Source: Hyphomicrobiales bacterium
GTDB taxonomy: Bacteria; Pseudomonadota; Alphaproteobacteria; Rhizobiales; Beijerinckiaceae
Direction of reading: 5' to 3'
DNA: 18,858 nucleotides
Assembly (NCBI GenBank): GCA_028290595.1
Contig: JAQGJO010000330.1
Location: 1-18,858, forward strand
A program made the position numbers and the translations under genes. Positions within the stretch are counted from its first letter, which is position 1; the number at the start of each line of letters is the position of its first letter. Below the pieces are notes generated by a model. That model was not told where the DNA came from. It was given only the letters and a program-made list of their open reading frames with translations, and did not search any database. This document shows, one piece after another, positions 16,401-18,858 of the stretch.

Positions 16401-17489
16401 ATGGAATTCGGCATTTTCTCGAACGGTTTTCGCCCGCACAGCAGTCCAGCCGACAACTATAATGAAGACATTCGCGAAATCGTTCACGCCGATGAACTCG
16501 GCTTCCGCGACGCCTACATCAGCGAGCACCATGGCGAAAAGCCATATATCCGCGCCGTCGATACCATTCCGATGCCCGAGATGATGATGTGCAAGGCGGC
16601 GGCGCTGACCAAGCGCATCCGCATGGGCGCCGCGGTGAAACTGATCCACCTGCATCACCCGGTCGATGTCGCCATCGAGGCGGCAATCGCCGATCATATG
16701 CTGGGACCGGGCCGTTATATTTTCGGCTTCGGCACGGGCTTCGCCTCGCCGTTGTTTTCAGAAGAACGCGGATTGAGTTTCGAGGACCGCGGCGAGCGGC
16801 AGGCAGAATCGCTTGAGGCCATCATCAAGTGCTGGAACAGCGACGAGCCGTTCGACCTCAATGGCCGCTACTGGCAGGGAAAGGGCATCATCGCTCTGCC
16901 CAAGCCGCACGACCCGGCGAAGATGCTGATGGCAACGGCCACCAGTTCCGAGCCTATGCAGGCGATCGCGGCGCAACGGGGCTATATCGAGCTCTCCGCC
17001 TTCATCGAACCTGCCGCGCGCATCCGCGCCAAGACCGAACGCTATATTAAGTTCGCCACCGCGGCAGGCCACGCTCCGTCAGTCGACAACATCACCGTGA
17101 GCCGTCTTGTCTATATCGCCGATTCACGCAAACAGGCGATCGAGGATCTGCGCGCTGCCGTCGCCTATGAGGTCAGCATACAGGCGCAGCGCGGCTTCCT
17201 GTCGATGCTGAAACGCAACTATGGAATCGAGGTGCCGAACGACGAACGGGCCATCGATTTCCTGGCTGATGCCGGCCTGTATATCGTCGGCACTGCCGAC
17301 GATGTGACCGAGCAGTTGACAGCTTTCTACAACGCGACCGGCGGCTTCGGAACCCTCTTGATCGTTGCCGGCAAGGCCTGGGCGACCCGTGCCAAGCGTG
17401 AACACTCGATGCAGCGGTTCATGAGCGAGGTGGCGCCGAAACTGCGCAAGCTGTCGCCCGCTTTGCTCGGCGAGACTGTGACTGCTTAA
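16401..17489 (+). CDS. Luciferase-like (LLM class) flavin-dependent monooxygenase
   Basis: The product has 362 residues, starting at the ATG at 16401 with AAAGGAG 9 bases upstream. The bacterial luciferase barrel is recognisable from MEFGIFSNGFRP, the YISEHHGEKPY segment (EHH, typical of the family), KRIRMGAAVKLIHLHHPVDVA, GRYIFGFGTGFASP and RGERQAESLEAIIKCW. These enzymes use reduced FMN supplied by a separate reductase to oxygenate, dealkylate or open a substrate. No flavin reductase gene is visible nearby, so FMNH2 must come from elsewhere. The gene follows the NMT1-type binding protein by 43 bp. A palindrome that may end the transcript lies 45 bp downstream. Substrate unknown. The abundance of flavin oxygenases here suggests aerobic degradation of a heterocyclic or alkyl-substituted compound. 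Confidence 0.87.
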   Translation: MEFGIFSNGFRPHSSPADNYNEDIREIVHADELGFRDAYISEHHGEKPYIRAVDTIPMPEMMMCKAAALTKRIRMGAAVKLIHLHHPVDVAIEAAIADHMLGPGRYIFGFGTGFASPLFSEERGLSFEDRGERQAESLEAIIKCWNSDEPFDLNGRYWQGKGIIALPKPHDPAKMLMATATSSEPMQAIAAQRGYIELSAFIEPAARIRAKTERYIKFATAAGHAPSVDNITVSRLVYIADSRKQAIEDLRAAVAYEVSIQAQRGFLSMLKRNYGIEVPNDERAIDFLADAGLYIVGTADDVTEQLTAFYNATGGFGTLLIVAGKAWATRAKREHSMQRFMSEVAPKLRKLSPALLGETVTA

Positions 17490-17533
17490 GGCGACAGGCG
17501 AACGCTCAAGCTTTACTATACGATACAAACTAT

Positions 17534-17557
17534 CGATCCCGCCGGCCGGCGGGATCG
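17534..17557. terminator. 24-bp perfect palindrome, possible terminator of the binding-protein/LLM transcript
   Basis: Bases 17534-17557 are their own reverse complement: CGATCCC arms surround a GCCGGCCGGC core. The RNA would form a very stable GC-rich hairpin 45 bp after the LLM stop. There is no downstream T-run. It also lies 90 bp before the GntR gene, so an operator role is possible. TATACGATACAA (17517-17528) just upstream shares a TTGTAT half-site, on the other strand, with the palindrome at 6796-6805. Confidence 0.55.
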
Positions 17558-17646
17558 ACGTCATGCCTGTCGACCGGGACGCCCATTTGAGATAATGACC
17601 TTCGAGATCACATCGATTTCAACGATGAAGAGTTCTCGGTAATCAA

Positions 17647-18393
17647 ATGATGGCAAAAGCTGCCCAAAAGGCTGCAGGATCTCGAAACCGTCCTGGGCGT
17701 ATCCCGACTAAAAAAATCTCTTCCGAGAAATATCCGCAATCTCTCCGCGATGCGGCTTACACAGCAATCAGACACCGCATCATAACATGCGCGTTCAAGC
17801 CGGGTGAGTTTATCAATGAAGCCCAGGTGTCGGCGATGCTGGGCATCGGCCGCACGCCAGTACATCAGGCGATCGATCGCCTGATGCTGGAAGACATGGT
17901 GATCGTCCTTCCTCGAAAAGGCGTTTGCGTGAAGGCGGTCAGCCTTGACGAGATCATGGAAATTATCGACATCAGGCTGCTGAATGAAGTCTATTGCGCG
18001 CGCCTGGCGGCGCAGCGGGCGTCCCGCGATGAGGTCGCTCACCTCTCCGATGTCCTGGCACGAGCGCATCAATGGATCGAGGCGCGAAGCACCGAGAATC
18101 TAATGCTTCTGGATGGCGAGTTCCATTCGGTGCTGGCAAAGGCATCCAGAAATGCCGTCCTTGCAGACATATTATTGAAGCTTCACGATCGGTCGTTGCG
18201 GTTCTGGTTTCTGTCTCTCGACCAGCCCGGCCACCACGAAGCTGTGCAAAGACAGCATCAGGCGATCCTGGACGCGATCAAGAACGAGGATCCTCAGGCC
18301 GCCGAGGATGCCATGCGCCACCATATCGAGGAGTTTCGGCGCAATATCATTGAAAAGCTGTCCGGGATGAACGAAGCATCGCCGAAGAGATAA
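17647..18393 (+). CDS. GntR-family transcriptional regulator with FCD domain
   Basis: The product has 248 residues. A basic N-terminal extension (about 1-30) precedes a winged helix with NEAQVSAMLGIGRTPVHQAI and wing LPRKGVCVKAV. Most family members have RTPVREAL, so the His-Gln here may mark a different operator preference. The FCD domain has candidate metal ligands in DIRLL, GEFHSVLAKAS, RQHQAILDAI and RHHIEEF. It lies downstream of the LLM gene and converges on the truncated FAD hydroxylase with a 12-bp gap. It could control the binding-protein/LLM pair, the hydroxylase or the Liv operon. ATG 17647 and ATG 17650 are both possible starts; no strong ribosome-binding site is visible. Confidence 0.87.
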   Translation: MMAKAAQKAAGSRNRPGRIPTKKISSEKYPQSLRDAAYTAIRHRIITCAFKPGEFINEAQVSAMLGIGRTPVHQAIDRLMLEDMVIVLPRKGVCVKAVSLDEIMEIIDIRLLNEVYCARLAAQRASRDEVAHLSDVLARAHQWIEARSTENLMLLDGEFHSVLAKASRNAVLADILLKLHDRSLRFWFLSLDQPGHHEAVQRQHQAILDAIKNEDPQAAEDAMRHHIEEFRRNIIEKLSGMNEASPKR

Positions 18394-18405
18394 CTGCGGC
18401 GGCAC

Positions 18406-18858
18406 TTAGTCCGCTGGTCCCTTGATCGCGGCGGCACGTCTTTGCATGGTGATCATCGACGATCGCATAAGAAAGTCGTGCGCCTTGACCGGATCTGCCG
18501 CGGTCTCCGACAGTTCGGCAAAATTCCGTTCGCGCGCGTCATGATCTTTCGTTTCGAGCCGCTTCTTGTTGGCAATCGTCTGCGCCTGAACGAATTCAAT
18601 CGAAACAGTTCTGCGCTGCTGCGAATACAAATCGAGAGCTGCATCCGGCGCGCCGTTCAGCATGACTTGCGACAGTTTCTCGCAGAGATTGGCCGCGTCC
18701 TGCAGCCCGCCGTTAAGCCCCATCCCGCCAATCGAATTATTCACGTGCGCCGCATCCCCCGCCAGCATGACCCGGCCTTTTCGGAAGGTCGAAGCGACAC
18801 GCTGATGCGTCGAATACAGATTGCGATGCACGATCTCGTAAGGCCGCGATTGCGGAAA
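18406..18858 (-). CDS. Class A FAD-dependent aromatic hydroxylase, C-terminal part only (N-terminus beyond the window)
   Basis: The frame is open from base 18858 to the stop at 18406, giving 150 residues with no start inside the window. A GTG at 18831 is internal. The visible part contains the GD motif GRVMLAGDAAHVNNSIGGMG and the following MNGG-like helix (LNGGLQDAANLCEKL), which contact FAD, and it ends with FLMRSSMITMQRRAAAIKG. It aligns along its length with the end of the hydroxylase at 5248-6450 (GRVFLMGDAAHLNN, KKFLMRSSMIQSLRD), so the two are paralogues. The dinucleotide-binding N-terminal half should lie to the right. Two related hydroxylases in one cluster suggest two successive ring hydroxylations, or two related substrates. 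Confidence 0.88.
   Translation of the reverse strand, partial: FPQSRPYEIVHRNLYSTHQRVASTFRKGRVMLAGDAAHVNNSIGGMGLNGGLQDAANLCEKLSQVMLNGAPDAALDLYSQQRRTVSIEFVQAQTIANKKRLETKDHDARERNFAELSETAADPVKAHDFLMRSSMITMQRRAAAIKGPAD

Overview
The window looks like a catabolic and transport island from a GC-rich alphaproteobacterium, probably Hyphomicrobiales (rhizobia-like). I infer this from the codon bias, the density of Liv-type and NMT1-type uptake genes, the GntR regulators, and the style of the encoded proteins. No species can be named from the sequence alone, and there are no rRNA, tRNA, CRISPR or transposase genes.

Layout. Left arm (1-2665): a truncated Liv-type substrate-binding protein and an isochorismatase/N-carbamoylsarcosine-amidase-like hydrolase, both leftward, followed by a rightward GntR/UTRA regulator. 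Leftward operon (6450 down to 2678): FAD aromatic hydroxylase, PuuE/polysaccharide-deacetylase-fold hydrolase, GntR/FCD regulator and metallo-beta-lactamase-fold hydrolase. It meets the GntR/UTRA gene tail to tail over a shared hairpin. A 373-bp AT-rich divergent control region (6451-6823) carries several inverted repeats. Rightward operon (6824-15156): a complete Liv-type ABC transporter (livH, livM, livG, livF and a binding protein), a PEP mutase/isocitrate lyase superfamily lyase, LeuC- and LeuD-type hydro-lyase subunits, and a maleate isomerase/arylmalonate decarboxylase-like protein. Right arm (15335-18858): an orphan NMT1-type binding protein, a luciferase-like flavin monooxygenase, a second GntR/FCD regulator and a second, truncated FAD hydroxylase in opposite orientation.

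How the genes may work together (inference). The Liv transporter and extra binding proteins would import a small organic acid or N-heterocycle. Flavin monooxygenases would hydroxylate or open a ring. The amidase-, cyclic-amidase- and MBL-type hydrolases would cleave amide, imide or lactone intermediates. The last module would turn an unsaturated, maleate-like diacid into a 2-hydroxy diacid (LeuCD-type hydration) and split it (KKCGH lyase) into pyruvate or another 2-oxoacid plus a short carboxylate. The hydratase-plus-lyase pair recalls the dimethylmaleate hydratase/2,3-dimethylmalate lyase end of anaerobic nicotinate fermentation in Eubacterium barkeri, here placed among oxygen-dependent flavoenzymes. 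I recognise the families, but not this combination as a described pathway. The substrate is unknown.
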